This document shows, piece after piece, positions 25,401 through 35,479 of a DNA stretch of 64,000 nt. The first letter of the stretch is position 1; each line of letters starts with the position of its first letter. The position numbers and the translations under genes were made by a program. The stretch is from Hyaloscypha bicolor E (Eukaryota > Ascomycota > Leotiomycetes > Helotiales > Hyaloscyphaceae). The stretch lies in NCBI RefSeq assembly GCF_002865645.1, contig NW_020194600.1, forward strand, positions 626,047 through 690,046, read 5' to 3'. The notes beneath the pieces were generated by a model. It had not been told where the DNA came from. It worked only from the letters and a program-made list of their open reading frames with translations, and made no database searches.

Positions 25401-26131
25401 ACAGGATCCTTTGGAGGCCGACCAGGTCTTCTCTTGCCCCCGCCGGGAGTTCCAGGGATGCTAATAGTCAACAGTTCACCATTGAGTGAACCAGATGGTG
25501 TGAGAACACCTTCGCTCTTCGCCCCTGGGCCTTCGAGACCGTTCGGGGTCAGCCCTCCATTCATGGATCCATCTGCAGATTGTGGTGCGCCAGCAGGCGT
25601 GACGGGCCTTGGCTCTGGGATTCCTTCAACCTCGTGAGAACTAAACGCTCGAAGAGCAGCGTCAATGTCCAAATTTGGATGGAACTCTTCCCATGCGCGC
25701 TCCTCTCGTGGCTTGTATCCATCACTCTGAACCACGGCTGCGGCCTGAGCAGCAGAACTGAACCTCATTGGGGGTTGCTGTGAGCGAGGCAAGACTGTCC
25801 GTGTGCGAGTACTCCTATCTCGTCGAGGATAGACCTGCGGTACCAGGCCCATGGCAGCATTTTGTCGACCAATTCGACCTCGAGGCCCCACATAATTATA
25901 ACCTCCAGGGCCGGTGCCGCCTACTGGTATTTCTGTTCCATCTTCATCCACATATCTACCTCCACCACCTGGGCCACCTGGGATATATCTTCGCTTCTTT
26001 AGAGGGGGTTCGGATGAGATGTCTGCAGGGGTGGATTTTTCAGAATGGGGGGCGCCAACTGACTTGGGTCGGCTTGAACGGACTCTGCTGGATGCAGGCC
26101 GCCGCGGCGTGCCTGGCATAGGCGTCGTCAT
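22488..26131 (-). CDS. NTO1: Nto1/BRPF-like PHD-finger scaffold of the NuA3 histone acetyltransferase
   Basis: Three exons: 24617-26131, 23521-24557 and 22488-23472, with introns of 59 and 48 nt; 1178 residues. I start at 26131 (MTTPMPGTPRRP), as the longer open frame upstream looks like 5' UTR. The N-terminus is basic with an NLS-like PPLKKRRYIPGG. An enhancer-of-polycomb-like region follows at about 285-445. Next is a PHD finger at about 452-505 (CAICDDGDCENTNAIVFC, CDGCDLAVHQECYG), then at once an extended PHD at about 506-625 (CIFCPNTDGAFKQT, HLLCAMWIPE, CYLCNQRMGACIQCG, CYQAFHVTCARRA). EPL plus PHD, zinc knuckle and ePHD is the BRPF/Nto1 arrangement, reading H3 tails and holding the Sas3-type acetyltransferase. 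The tail is acidic, then ends in a strong NLS (KSKKGKAKKKAGGRRR). It is longer than yeast Nto1, as usual in filamentous fungi; I see no bromodomain. Confidence 0.93.
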
Positions 26132-26546
26132 GGCCAGTGATTCACCTCCAGTGATGTGCGCGCAGTCGGGAGTATGCTTGAGCGTTCGGCGCGTTGGAGA
26201 CCTAAGGGTGAGGTGGAAGGACGCAGACTGGGTGAGGGGTTGGTCGCATTGAGAGAGGCTGAATAAGGGGTAGAACGCGACGCGTAGCAGTTTACTGTGG
26301 TGATGCCCTACCCTTGCTGGTAGGTTCGACTGCTGAGGCCGTGAAGTCGATCGTGTTCTGGTGATATCCACGCGGATGGAGCAAATGGGTCAATAACGAG
26401 GTCGTCCGCCGCTTCCTCTAAAAATGGCCTAGCGCACTGCGGAACTACTTAAGGCCGACGCTAATCTTTTACCAGGGTGTTAAGCGAGGGTTCCCTGAAA
26501 ATCGTCAATCAATCTGGGGAAAATTCGATGTTTAATGTTTGTCTGA
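26132..26546. other. Upstream region of NTO1
   Basis: This holds the probable 5' UTR and promoter of NTO1 (minus strand). The open frame of NTO1 runs back to 26371 but without domain-like sequence. The region ends at the TA that precedes the left inverted repeat of the TPR/HET segment. Confidence 0.5.
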
Positions 26547-26548
26547 TA

Positions 26549-26639
26549 CAGTAAAGTTCGAAATCGGCTTCAGTTCCAAACACTCTGTGATTTTATTTTT
26601 GACCCACATTTTATGTGGTATTAACCCTTCACGGCTAGT
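26549..26639 (+). repeat. Left terminal inverted repeat
   Basis: Partner of 31159-31247. The two copies share an uninterrupted core (GTTCGAAATCGGCTTCAGTT) and TGATTTTATTTTTGACCCA, then diverge gradually and end at GGCTAGT. An internal CCACATTTTATGTGG hairpin is present in this copy only. Confidence 0.85.
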
Positions 26640-26914
26640 CTAATTCTAGACCCTTGCATATCCTGACTTTGAAGTGAGGACTTCTGCCTGAGGATGTAAT
26701 CGCGTCACCGGCCATCGGCCATTGCTTCTGTTGCATCACGTGTTAGAGAGCTAAACTCCTGCCTGAGGATTGCTCCTCGCCTATATATGTCCTCCGACGC
26801 TACGCCAGCAGCTTCAATTCATGTGAGAAGATCACGTGATAGAGCCTTACATTTCATCATGTTGGAACTCTGTGATACAGTGTACGCCGTACAGCTGTAG
26901 TTTATATACTGGGT

Positions 26915-26923
26915 GTATATATA
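26915..26923 (+). promoter_or_regulatory. TATA-like element upstream of the TPR gene
   Basis: GTATATATA lies about 340 bp before the TPR start at 27263 and 67 bp before an upstream ATG (26990) that opens a 29-codon frame closed at 27077-27079. A transcript starting about 30 bp downstream of this box would carry that short upstream frame. Function is inferred from sequence only. Confidence 0.3.
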
Positions 26924-27262
26924 GAGGGCTTACCCCGCCTGCAGTTCTAAATCAAGTCGTCAACCTCCACCCAAAAAGTGCAACACATCATGCACAGCCT
27001 TAGTAAGCATTTTCTTCAAGCTGCAGTTTCAACCGCATCATTCATCCTGGGAAGAATTGCGCCAAAACGTAATACCTAGCCTCGCTAGCACAACCGTGGT
27101 CAAACTTGGTAGTGCGCTAGTATTAGTTCAAGCTTGTCAAAAACGCCTCAAGCGGTGTTGTGGCCACCGTCCCTGCCGCATCCTTTCTCCGAGTCTGTCC
27201 TTCACGTAGGATTCCAAAGCCTTGAAAGGTTTTCAGTTCACTTACCATCATAGGTTTTCTTT

Positions 27263-28588
27263 ATGTCGCAAAGAGACGACCTCAGGGAGGGAGGACCACG
27301 AGCTGGGATGCAAGCTTCACCTCCAGAAAAGGTAGAGAAAGCGGAAGTGCTCCCGAGCCAAGCACTAGAAGAACATAGCAAGATGCTGGACAAGGAACAC
27401 ATTGACACGCTAGATAGTAAACACAAACTAGCAATTATACTTTACCGGCAGCAGAAGTATATAGAAGCAGAAGAGCTTTTCCAGCAAGTAGTGCAAGGAC
27501 GAGAGAAGGTAATAGGCAAGGAACACATTGGCACGCTAAGTAGTAAACACTGGCTTGCATATATGGTTTACCAGCAACAAAAATATACAAAAGCGGAGGA
27601 GCTTTTCCGACAAGTCGTATATGGACAAGAGAAGGTACTAGGCAAAGAACACGTTAACACGCTCTATGGCAAACAAGGGCTAGCACTTACGCTTTACTGG
27701 CAGCAAAAGTATGCAGAAGCAGAAGAGCTCTTCAGGCCGACAGTGCAAGGACAAGAGAAGGTGCTCGGCAAGGAACACCTTAATACGCTCTATAGCAAAC
27801 ACTGGCTGGCACTTACACTTTACCGGGAACAAAAGTACACAGAAGCAGAGGAGCTTTTTAGGGAGATAGTACAAGGACGAGAGAATGTACTAGGCAAGAA
27901 ACACATTGATACGCTAGATAGTAAACACTGGCTATCACACGCACTTTATCGGCAGCGAAAGTATGTAGAAGCAAAGGAGCTTTTCCAGCAAGTAGTACAA
28001 GGGCGAGAGGAGGCTTTAGGCAAAGAACACGTTGATACGCTTTATACCAAACACTGGTTAGCACATACGCTTTACTCGCAGCAAAAGCACACAGAAACAG
28101 AGGAGCTTTTCCAGCAAGTAGTGCAAGGACAAGAGAAAGTACTAGGCAAAGAACATATTGATACACTAGACAGCAAATACTGGCTGGCACTCACACTTTA
28201 CCGGCAGCAGAAGTACACAAAAGCAGAGGAGCTTTTCCAGCAAGTAGTACAAGGACAAGAGAAAGTACTAGGCAAAGAACACATTACCACGCTAAGCAGC
28301 AAGCACTGGCTTGCACATACACTTAGCCAGCAGCAGAAACACAAAGAAGTAGAGGAGCTTTTCTTACAAGCGGTGCAAGGACGAGAGAAATTGCTAGGCA
28401 AGGAACACATTGACACGCTACACAGTAAACACTGGCTGGCACTCACGCTTAGCGAGCAGCAGAAGGACACGGATGCAGAGGAGCTTTTCCGGCAAACGGT
28501 GCAAGAACAAGAGAAGGGCAAGGAACACGCTGGCGCGCTCCACAGTAAACAACCCCACTGCCAAAAAGCTCTACTGCTACTGATGTAA
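27263..28588 (+). CDS. Tetratricopeptide-repeat protein, 42-residue units (possible N-terminal half of a TPR-HET protein)
   Basis: An open frame of 441 residues. After a 43-residue lead come nine copies of a 42-residue unit beginning KEHIDTLDSKHWLALTLYRQ and continuing QKYTEAEELFQQVVQGQEKV, then a partial tenth unit. This is the kinesin-light-chain-like TPR (TPR_10/TPR_12), used as a protein-binding or ligand-sensing superhelix and common in fungal NLR-type proteins. There is no signal peptide, membrane segment or NACHT/NB-ARC domain. The tenth unit breaks off after LHSK and the frame ends at 28588, only 32 bp before the HET start. A donor-like GTAAAC at 28545 and acceptor at 28594 would join the frames, so the stop may be inside an intron. 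I cannot tell a separate gene from a fused one by sequence alone. Confidence 0.82.
   Translation: MSQRDDLREGGPRAGMQASPPEKVEKAEVLPSQALEEHSKMLDKEHIDTLDSKHKLAIILYRQQKYIEAEELFQQVVQGREKVIGKEHIGTLSSKHWLAYMVYQQQKYTKAEELFRQVVYGQEKVLGKEHVNTLYGKQGLALTLYWQQKYAEAEELFRPTVQGQEKVLGKEHLNTLYSKHWLALTLYREQKYTEAEELFREIVQGRENVLGKKHIDTLDSKHWLSHALYRQRKYVEAKELFQQVVQGREEALGKEHVDTLYTKHWLAHTLYSQQKHTETEELFQQVVQGQEKVLGKEHIDTLDSKYWLALTLYRQQKYTKAEELFQQVVQGQEKVLGKEHITTLSSKHWLAHTLSQQQKHKEVEELFLQAVQGREKLLGKEHIDTLHSKHWLALTLSEQQKDTDAEELFRQTVQEQEKGKEHAGALHSKQPHCQKALLLLM
27392..28553 (+). repeat. Nine-and-a-bit tandem 126-bp coding repeats
   Basis: Eight units of 126 bp, a ninth of 120 bp and a partial tenth. Similarity holds at the nucleotide level, including silent positions (GAGGAGCTTTTCCAGCAAGT recurs almost unchanged), which points to recent duplication or gene conversion within the array. 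All full-length units are multiples of three, so unit gain or loss keeps frame. Confidence 0.92.
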
Positions 28589-28620
28589 TCATAGGTGCAA
28601 TTGAACGCTCAAGCTCCAGC

Positions 28621-30865
28621 ATGGTCCTTTGCTCTTTCTGCAGGAACATCACAATCGATCGAATAGATATAGACACCGAGCGTCCAGCACAACGCGAGTC
28701 GGAACCATTGGACCCATCGCAACGGTTAACGAGAGACACAACTGACAACATTCTGTACAACATTCAGCGCCTGTCTAAAGAGGTAGAGGCCATGCACACC
28801 CAGGCACTGGTACAGGACGAGAAGGCGCTTGACACGAAAGAACCACTAGGTTATGACCATCAACCCAGTTATCCTGCGCTATTAGAGAGTGCAAAAAGTT
28901 GCGAGCTCTGCCGGTTGATCAGCGAAGTTGCAGAACGGGATGGAATCTTCCCCGAGTTTGATCCTAAGTTCGATCAGAAACCTGATCAAATTGCTAGGAA
29001 AAATGCTTCGCAGCGGCTCAAATTGAGCGCATTCCAACAATTCACGGCGGATTCGAGCTCGACCTCTAATTGCCGGCAGCTCTCTGGAGTTCGTATCTCC
29101 AATGCCCAAGGCTTACATGTTTGGCTGGAGATATTTGCCGATAAAGGTCAGTTCTACAATCCCCGATACATGCCGCGTTTTGATCTGATAAAGCGAAGAT
29201 AGTGCAGCGGCGCGGTCTGGCGATATTACTGGCAGACCTATTAATAAGAGCTCTGGCTGCGCATCGAATTTTGACCTGATGTTATCATGGATGCAAGCTT
29301 GCCTCCGTTTCCATCGTCGTTGCTCACCCATCTCATCGGTTGACGACCCTTCTCAACAACACAACACACAACCAGATCTGCCCACAAGAGTCCTAGATCT
29401 CGGCACATCAGACATCGATATGATTCGGCTCTCGATATCCAACGGAAGCAAAGGACAGTATGCAGCATTAAGCCATCGCTGGGGGAAACAAGAGAAAATG
29501 GAGTGTACAACCAATGCATTACTCGAAAGCCGGATGAGTGGCATTGCTGTCGACAGCTTAAGTCAGCTCTTCCGAGATGCAATTACCGTGACTCGTAGAC
29601 TTGGGCTTTCGTACTTATGGATTGATTCCTTGTGCATTCTGCAAGACAGCCGAGAGGATTGGGAGCGAGAGTCAGCCCTTATGGGAGACGTCTACGGCCG
29701 CGCAACAATCGTCATTTCTGCTATAACATCTGATGATGGCTTCTCAGGATTTCTAAGACAAAGAGATACTAAGAGCGTGCGTGTCAGCTACCGGAAGACC
29801 ATTGCGGATCCAGGAACTGGCTTCATCTACTTTCGAAGTCCCAAAACTAATTTCACTATTCTTAACAAATGTGCTCTCAACAACCGAGCCTGGGTCTGGC
29901 AAGAACGGATACTAGCTCCACGACTTCTCAGCTTTGCTGAAGATCAAATAATATGGGAATGTAGAGAGCTGCGAGCCTCTGAAGGCGGAAGACAGGAGGA
30001 CGCGCAGAAGAACACAGCTCGGAAGATTATGAATTTCTTGAAGGACTTGTCACTTGACCGGAACAGCTCATCTCTCAAAGCTAAGGTCTTTCTTGCTTGG
30101 CGAGACCTCATCTTCCAAGCCTCAAAATCTGGCATCACCCGCGAGTCCGACAGGCTCTACACTATCCTCGGCATCGCCAACCACGTACAAAGAGAAACAG
30201 GGTCAGAGTACCTTCACGGAACTTTTTTCGATGATCTTGCTCTTGAGCTTTTCTGGATTGTACAACCGAGAGATAAGTCTTTCTTCACTTGCAGGCCTAC
30301 CGCACTTCCTCGTGCTCCGTCTTGGTGCTGGGCTTCGCTCGAGGGACCTATAAGATTTATGCAAGATGACCTCAATGGTTGTTCCGTTTGCTTTGAGATG
30401 GCCGTATTGAATAATGCCCCGAACCAACCTTCAGATGCCCTTAAGCCGCCGTGGGGGCTGAACCTTCTAGCCTACGTGAGGGGCTGCGAAGTCACCAAAA
30501 ATGGCACATATCATGATCAGGACAATAACCTATTGGCAGTATCACCAGATGATGAGGGATGGGTGAGAGCAACCAAAGCAGGCGGGTTCGCTACGCTGAA
30601 TGAGACAGGAGCCGTAATCGGGGGTAGCACATTTGATCTCCAACCAACTGAAGATACGTTGGGAAAGTACTGCTGTCTGCTGCTTCTAGATAATCATAGC
30701 TCGCGCTTTGCCTCACGTAGGTACGGTATAGGGTTGATATTACGATCGAAACGAATGCCATCGGAAGCACAGGATACGTATATAAGGATGGGGTACCTTT
30801 CATTATCATCTACAGGGATCGACTGGTTAACGGAGCTAGACCGAAGAGTTATAACTCTTGAGTAG
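28621..30865 (+). CDS. HET-domain (heterokaryon incompatibility) protein
   Basis: Two exons, 28621-29146 and 29199-30865 (acceptor at 29207 also keeps frame), giving about 730 residues. An N-terminal Cys pair (LCSFCRNITI) is followed by ESAKSCELCRLI; the lead domain ends near WLEIFADK, then GDITGRPINKSSG and WMQACLRFHRRC precede the HET core. The core (about 262-400) shows YAALSHRWG, LGLSYLWIDSLCILQDSRED, WERESALMGDVYGRATIVIS and, later, NRAWVWQERILAPRLLSF. APSWCWASLEGPI, a usual post-core motif, is also present. HET domains trigger programmed cell death when incompatible hyphae fuse and are related to TIR folds. No stop or frameshift is seen, so the gene looks intact. It lies 32 bp after the TPR frame and may be its continuation. 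Confidence 0.92.
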
Positions 30866-31158
30866 TCTTGCCAGGGCAAATCGACTATTGTAAAGCTCGA
30901 TCGAGACTTCTATACTGCAAATTCGTGCGCAGATGCTAGCAATGAATCTCCGTTTCATCTCTCGTATACCTTGTTGAATATGTCGTTTACGAATATTTCG
31001 CATGTCAAAAGGACCGATGCGGTTAAACAGCAACTGGACCCGTAATATAACTTTACAGGACTTTCATCGCAGTGGCATGCTAGACAGTGTTGCTTATTCC
31101 AATCCCAGCTCCAACTGGGCATCCGAGAGATAAGCGAAGGCAGGGGGTTTGCGATACC
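30866..31158. other. 3' flank of the HET gene inside the inverted-repeat segment
   Basis: About 290 bp of normal composition between the HET stop and the right inverted repeat. A short minus-strand frame (30955-31209) overlaps the inverted repeat and has no recognisable domain. I see nothing else here. Confidence 0.45.
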
Positions 31159-31247
31159 ACTAGCCATAGGGGTTAGTGCGCATAAAATATGGGTCAAAAA
31201 TAAAATCATTCAGTGTTCCGAACTGAAGCCGATTTCGAACTCTACTG
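31159..31247 (-). repeat. Right terminal inverted repeat
   Basis: Inverted partner of 26549-26639, ending at a TA (31248-31249). Most differences between the copies cluster in two short blocks rather than being spread as C-to-T transitions, so divergence is not simply RIP. About 100 bp further on the sequence turns AT-rich. Confidence 0.85.
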
Positions 31248-31799
31248 TATTGAGGCTAAGAGTGCGATGCATTTATGATCAATCACTTGCGGCTTTACTT
31301 ATGACGCACTCGCTAGAAGTATCCACTAGCCAACCGCCCAAACCCCCATCCGCCTACCCCAAAAAAATCGATTTTTAATTAACCCTTTATTATAATTACA
31401 AATCCTATTAAATAATAATGTCTCATAGTATTTTCGATATCCTGATAACTTTATATTTATTTTAACCTTGTAGTACGGCTAGAATCGCCCGTAAGGTAGT
31501 AAAAGGTAAGGTTTTTTTATATATATATTCTATTAAAAATCAAGAAGAAAAAATTAACTATTACTTAAATAATGCTTATTCAACTACTATAATGTACTTT
31601 ACTACTATATAAATTAATTTCTAAATCTTTTGCTACTTGCCAAAATACCTGTTAAGAAAAATTACTATTCTAAATATAAGAATAATTCTAATAAGGTTCC
31701 TGAAATAATAAGGCTTTAAATAGCCTATAACTATTATCTTGACTAAAACAAGAAGAAATTAATATATTAAGTTACTAGAAAGCATGAAGTTTATTAGGA

Positions 31800-33700
31800 A
31801 ATATTTCGAGATTAAATCAAGAAAGCAAAACTAAAGATAGAGGTTATAATAGTATAATAGTAGCTATCCTTAATTAAAAAGACAATAATCTAATAATATA
31901 TTATGAAATTAGAAATATAGAAATAGCTATTAATAGTTTATTAGATTCAGAAAATAGTAATTAAATTACTAAAGATATAAGGCAAAGATTTAATTACGAA
32001 TTCTCTTAGAATTAACTAGTATTAAGGTTTTCTTAATTATTATCTAGATCTCAAATTTCGAATTATTCTATTACTTAATAAAGATCGAGTTATTATAAAA
32101 GATCTAGAATAAATTACGAGATATTTCGAGCTTTATTAAATAAAAAAAGCAAAGTATAATATATATAATAATAATATAAATAATATAAATAAAAAGGAGA
32201 TAATAATAGAGATTTTTAGCTAAAATATAGATTATTTATTTAAGGAAAACGAAAAAGCCGAAAATTATATAATAAGATAATTAAGAGTAAATTTTATTAA
32301 TTAAATATATATTATTAATTAAATATATATTATTAAATTAAATATATATTATTAATTAAATATATATTATTAATTAAATATATATTATTAATTAAATATA
32401 TATTATTAAATAAATAAGTTCTTAATTATTTTATTATTTTTAAGGCTAAAGTTTTCTATAAGAATTAAGTTAAAATATTATTAAATAGCTATATTTATAT
32501 TTCTGAAAAAGATTAAATAAATAATAAGCTTTATATTAAATAATTTCAAAGAATATTTAAGCCAGAAATATTAAAAGTAAAAAAAAAAGAATATAAGATA
32601 TTTCTTTTTAATAGTTATAATTTTTATATAATTCTAGAAATTATAAGATTCTATAAAAAAAGATTATTTTATTTTACTTTTTAGCTTATTTAATATATAT
32701 CTTTTAACCTTATAATATAAGTGTTTTCGGGCTTCTAATATAATTATATTATATATATTTTATAAATAAAACTTATTAGAAAATAGAATATTTAATTAAT
32801 AAAATTAAGTTTCTAGAAATCTTATAGCTAATATAAATTAATGCCTTTAATTACTAGAATATTATATTCTTATAAAGAAAATATAATCTTTTTTTATTTA
32901 ATTTTAAAATTATTATTAGCTAATTTTCTATTATAATATTACAAAGAAAAAAAGAAATAGAAAAAGCTTAAATATAAATATTATTATTTCTTATAATCTT
33001 TATAAATTAACTAACTATTTCTAGTAATATAGCTTCTTTAACTATTATAATTTTCTAGAATATTACTAATATTAAGGCTATTTTTAAAGTTATTAATAAA
33101 ATAAATAATAAGATTAAGGTTATTATTAAATCTCAAATTCGAATATAGTAAAATTAAGCTAAAATAAGGAAATAAATTACTAATTTTTAGTATATTATTT
33201 AAAAGTTAGTAAATTTAATTACTATAATATTTATAATAATTTTATTATCTTAAGCTATAAATAAAAAACTAATTAAAATAGCTAGTATTTATAAGAATTA
33301 TAAAAAGATTTCAAAAAAAATAAGAATAAAATTATAAATATAAGAGTTTTAAATATAATATTAATAGAAAAGATATTAGAAACTAATATAATATAGAGAA
33401 AAAAGAGAAAAAAGAAAATTATAATATAAAAGAAATTAAAGGCTATTACTAGATTATAGAAATAATTTTATAATTAGATATTAAATAATTTTAGGAAATA
33501 GAATTCTAATATATTTTAAGAAATCGAGAATATTATTACTTTAAAAAACTAATTTTTAAAGCTATTAAAGGTTTTAAAAATACTAAAATCCTATTAAAAA
33601 AAGATATTACTAATAAGCTCTCTAATTAAGTATATATTTTTTAAGATTAATTTCTCTAATATTTTATTACTATTTAAAAAGCTATATTTAATTACTCTTT
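31800..33700 (+). pseudogene. pogo/Fot1-type transposase relic
   Basis: Stop-ridden + strand translation shows two blocks. Near 32015-32290: DLKFRI, LNKDRVIIKDLE and ITRYFELY, then KAKYNIYN, which is the CENP-B helix-turn-helix and linker pattern (RFL-x-RHPDLK, YFELY, KYNI). Near 32490-32760: NNKLYIK, FQRIFKPEILK, then KKKEYKIFLFNSYNFYI, matching WTN-x-LY-x-KWLQRVFKPET and RLLLLDGHxSH of Fot1 DDE enzymes, with D-G-H changed to N-S-Y. Terminal repeats were not found. The copy is dead. Confidence 0.6.
32294..32410. repeat. 18-bp AT tandem repeat inside the pogo relic
   Basis: About six and a half copies of ATTAATTAAATATATATT in tandem; one copy is changed near 32330. Pure A/T. It lies between the two transposase blocks and probably arose by slippage after mutation. 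Confidence 0.9.
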
Positions 33701-35470
33701 TATCTTTTCTTTTATTAAGTTCTATTTCTATTCTATTTCTCTTAATATAATAATTCCCTAAAAAGCTTAAAAAACAATAAAAAACAAAGATAAAAATAAA
33801 AATTTATAAGATAATTAAACTATTAATAATAGTTATAAATAATAAAAGAAAGAATAAAAAGAAGCTATTTTATAACGAAATTCTAGTAAAGGCTCGGGCT
33901 AATTAAAGAAAGATATAAAGCTTAAATTTTTTAAATAAATATAAACTTTTTAGAAATTAAATAATTATTTATTAATTAAACTTTAATATTAGATTTATAT
34001 AATTATATAATTTTATATAATTAGCTAGTTATAAAAAAGCTCTAAAGCCCGAAACTTATAAAGAGTTTTAAGGACTTTAAGGCTTCCGGATTATTACTAA
34101 TATCTAGTATTTTTTAGGAAAAAAGTATAATATATTCTATAATAAATAATATATTATAAATTATTTAATTTTTAAGTTAAGCGAGAAATCTAAAAACTAG
34201 GTTTATAATTCAAGTTTTATTAAGGTTATTAAAGTTTTTATTAGCTAGTATTATAGATTTAATATTATTATAGGAATTTTATAGATTTTATTCTAATTTA
34301 TCTAAAATATATATATAATATATTTCCTTATTTATTCTAATATTTATATATAATTTCTGAAAGCTAAATTATTATTTAAAAAAGAAATAAAAAAGCTAAA
34401 CTAATATTTTTAAAAACTAAGGCCTTAATAAGTTTATTTAAAAGTTTACTAATTTTTTTTAAAAAATAATTCAAGTTCTAATAAATAAAAAATTTTAAGT
34501 TTATTATATATTATAACTTATATAATTAGAAATAAAAACTTGAGTTTATTATATAAAATTATTTATATATAAAGATTTCTATTATAAATTCTTTATTTAA
34601 ATTAATTAATTAAATCTATTTTTAATATAAAGTCTTTATTAGAATAATTTCCTGCTTTTAAAAGCTTTAAATAAAATAACTAATAAGTTTTTTAGCTATT
34701 AGCTAAAACTTATTAGCTAGAAAATTTATAAATAATAAATAAAATTATAAAATAGAATTTCTCTAATTATAATACTAAAATATTTTATTATAATATAAAA
34801 TAATTAGATATAGAAGCCCTATTAAATATAATATATCTCGAGCTATAAATAATATTTTATAAAATATAAGAAGCTTTAGTATTTAACTAATATTATAATT
34901 TAGCCTAAAGATATTTATTATTTTTTATATTTAATTTAATAGAAATAAGAAATAATTAGAACTTTTATATAAATTTAAAATAATAATTTATTTTATAAAA
35001 AAAAAATAAACCAGAATTATTTATATTATATTAATTTTTAGAAAGAATTATAATAAATACTATAATTTCTAAAATATTTTTAAAAAAGCTTTTTTAAACT
35101 AAAATAGACTAGTTTATAATTCTAAAAAATCTATAAAAATCTTATATATCTAAAAATATAAATATTTAAAATAAATACTATTTAAGTTCTAATTTATAAT
35201 AAAATAAAAATAAAATAAAATATTTAAATATTTAATAAATAGAAAGCCTAATTATAAGTTATAAAAACTAGTATTAACTAGATATATATATAATAATATT
35301 AAAGAAAAAATAAAGTAAAAGAAATTAAAAAAGAAATTAATATATATTTTATAAAAATAAATAAAAAAATATCTAAATAGCCTAAAAATAAAAAATATAT
35401 ATTAAAAAAGTCGATATTAGAAAAAAAAAAGAAGTATTTCCTATAAAAATAAATTAATATATATTTTAAG
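33700..35470. other. Unassigned AT-rich relic
   Basis: About 1.8 kb of heavily mutated sequence between the pogo relic and the short tandem repeats. Some stop-interrupted frames suggest protein-coding ancestry, but I could not recognise a domain on either strand. Confidence 0.4.
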
Positions 35471-35479
35471 ATAAAGAAT

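Larger units (their letters stand above)
26549..31247. mobile_element. 4.7-kb segment bounded by inverted repeats, carrying TPR and HET genes
   Basis: The outer ends are inverted copies: CAGTAAAGTTCGAAATCGGC on the left (26549) and, on the complementary strand from 31247 inward, CAGTAGAGTTCGAAATCGGC. Homology runs about 90 bp (26549-26639 against 31159-31247) at roughly 85% identity. Each end is preceded by TA (26547-26548, 31248-31249). TA plus CAGTA is typical of Tc1/mariner ends. The interior holds no transposase; instead it holds the TPR and HET genes on the + strand. Either a non-autonomous transposon has captured cargo, or two short elements inserted in opposite directions on either side. 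The segment sits directly between the NTO1 promoter and the AT-rich compartment. Confidence 0.6.

Noticed and set aside
27392..28553. CRISPR-like or satellite array
   Set aside because: The repeats are contiguous, in frame, have no spacers and encode TPR helices.
27238..28763. Minus-strand open frames opposite the TPR array
   Set aside because: They are Cys/Leu/Ser-rich shadows that mirror the 126-bp repeat; the plus strand encodes a clear TPR.
30955..31209. Small minus-strand gene with PSWSWDW
   Set aside because: The phrase resembles the post-HET motif, but the frame runs into the inverted repeat and has no other HET features; chance is more likely.
26549..31247. A Starship or other giant cargo element
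   Set aside because: No tyrosine recombinase (DUF3435) captain, and the segment is too small; TIR and TA ends fit a DDE-type system better.
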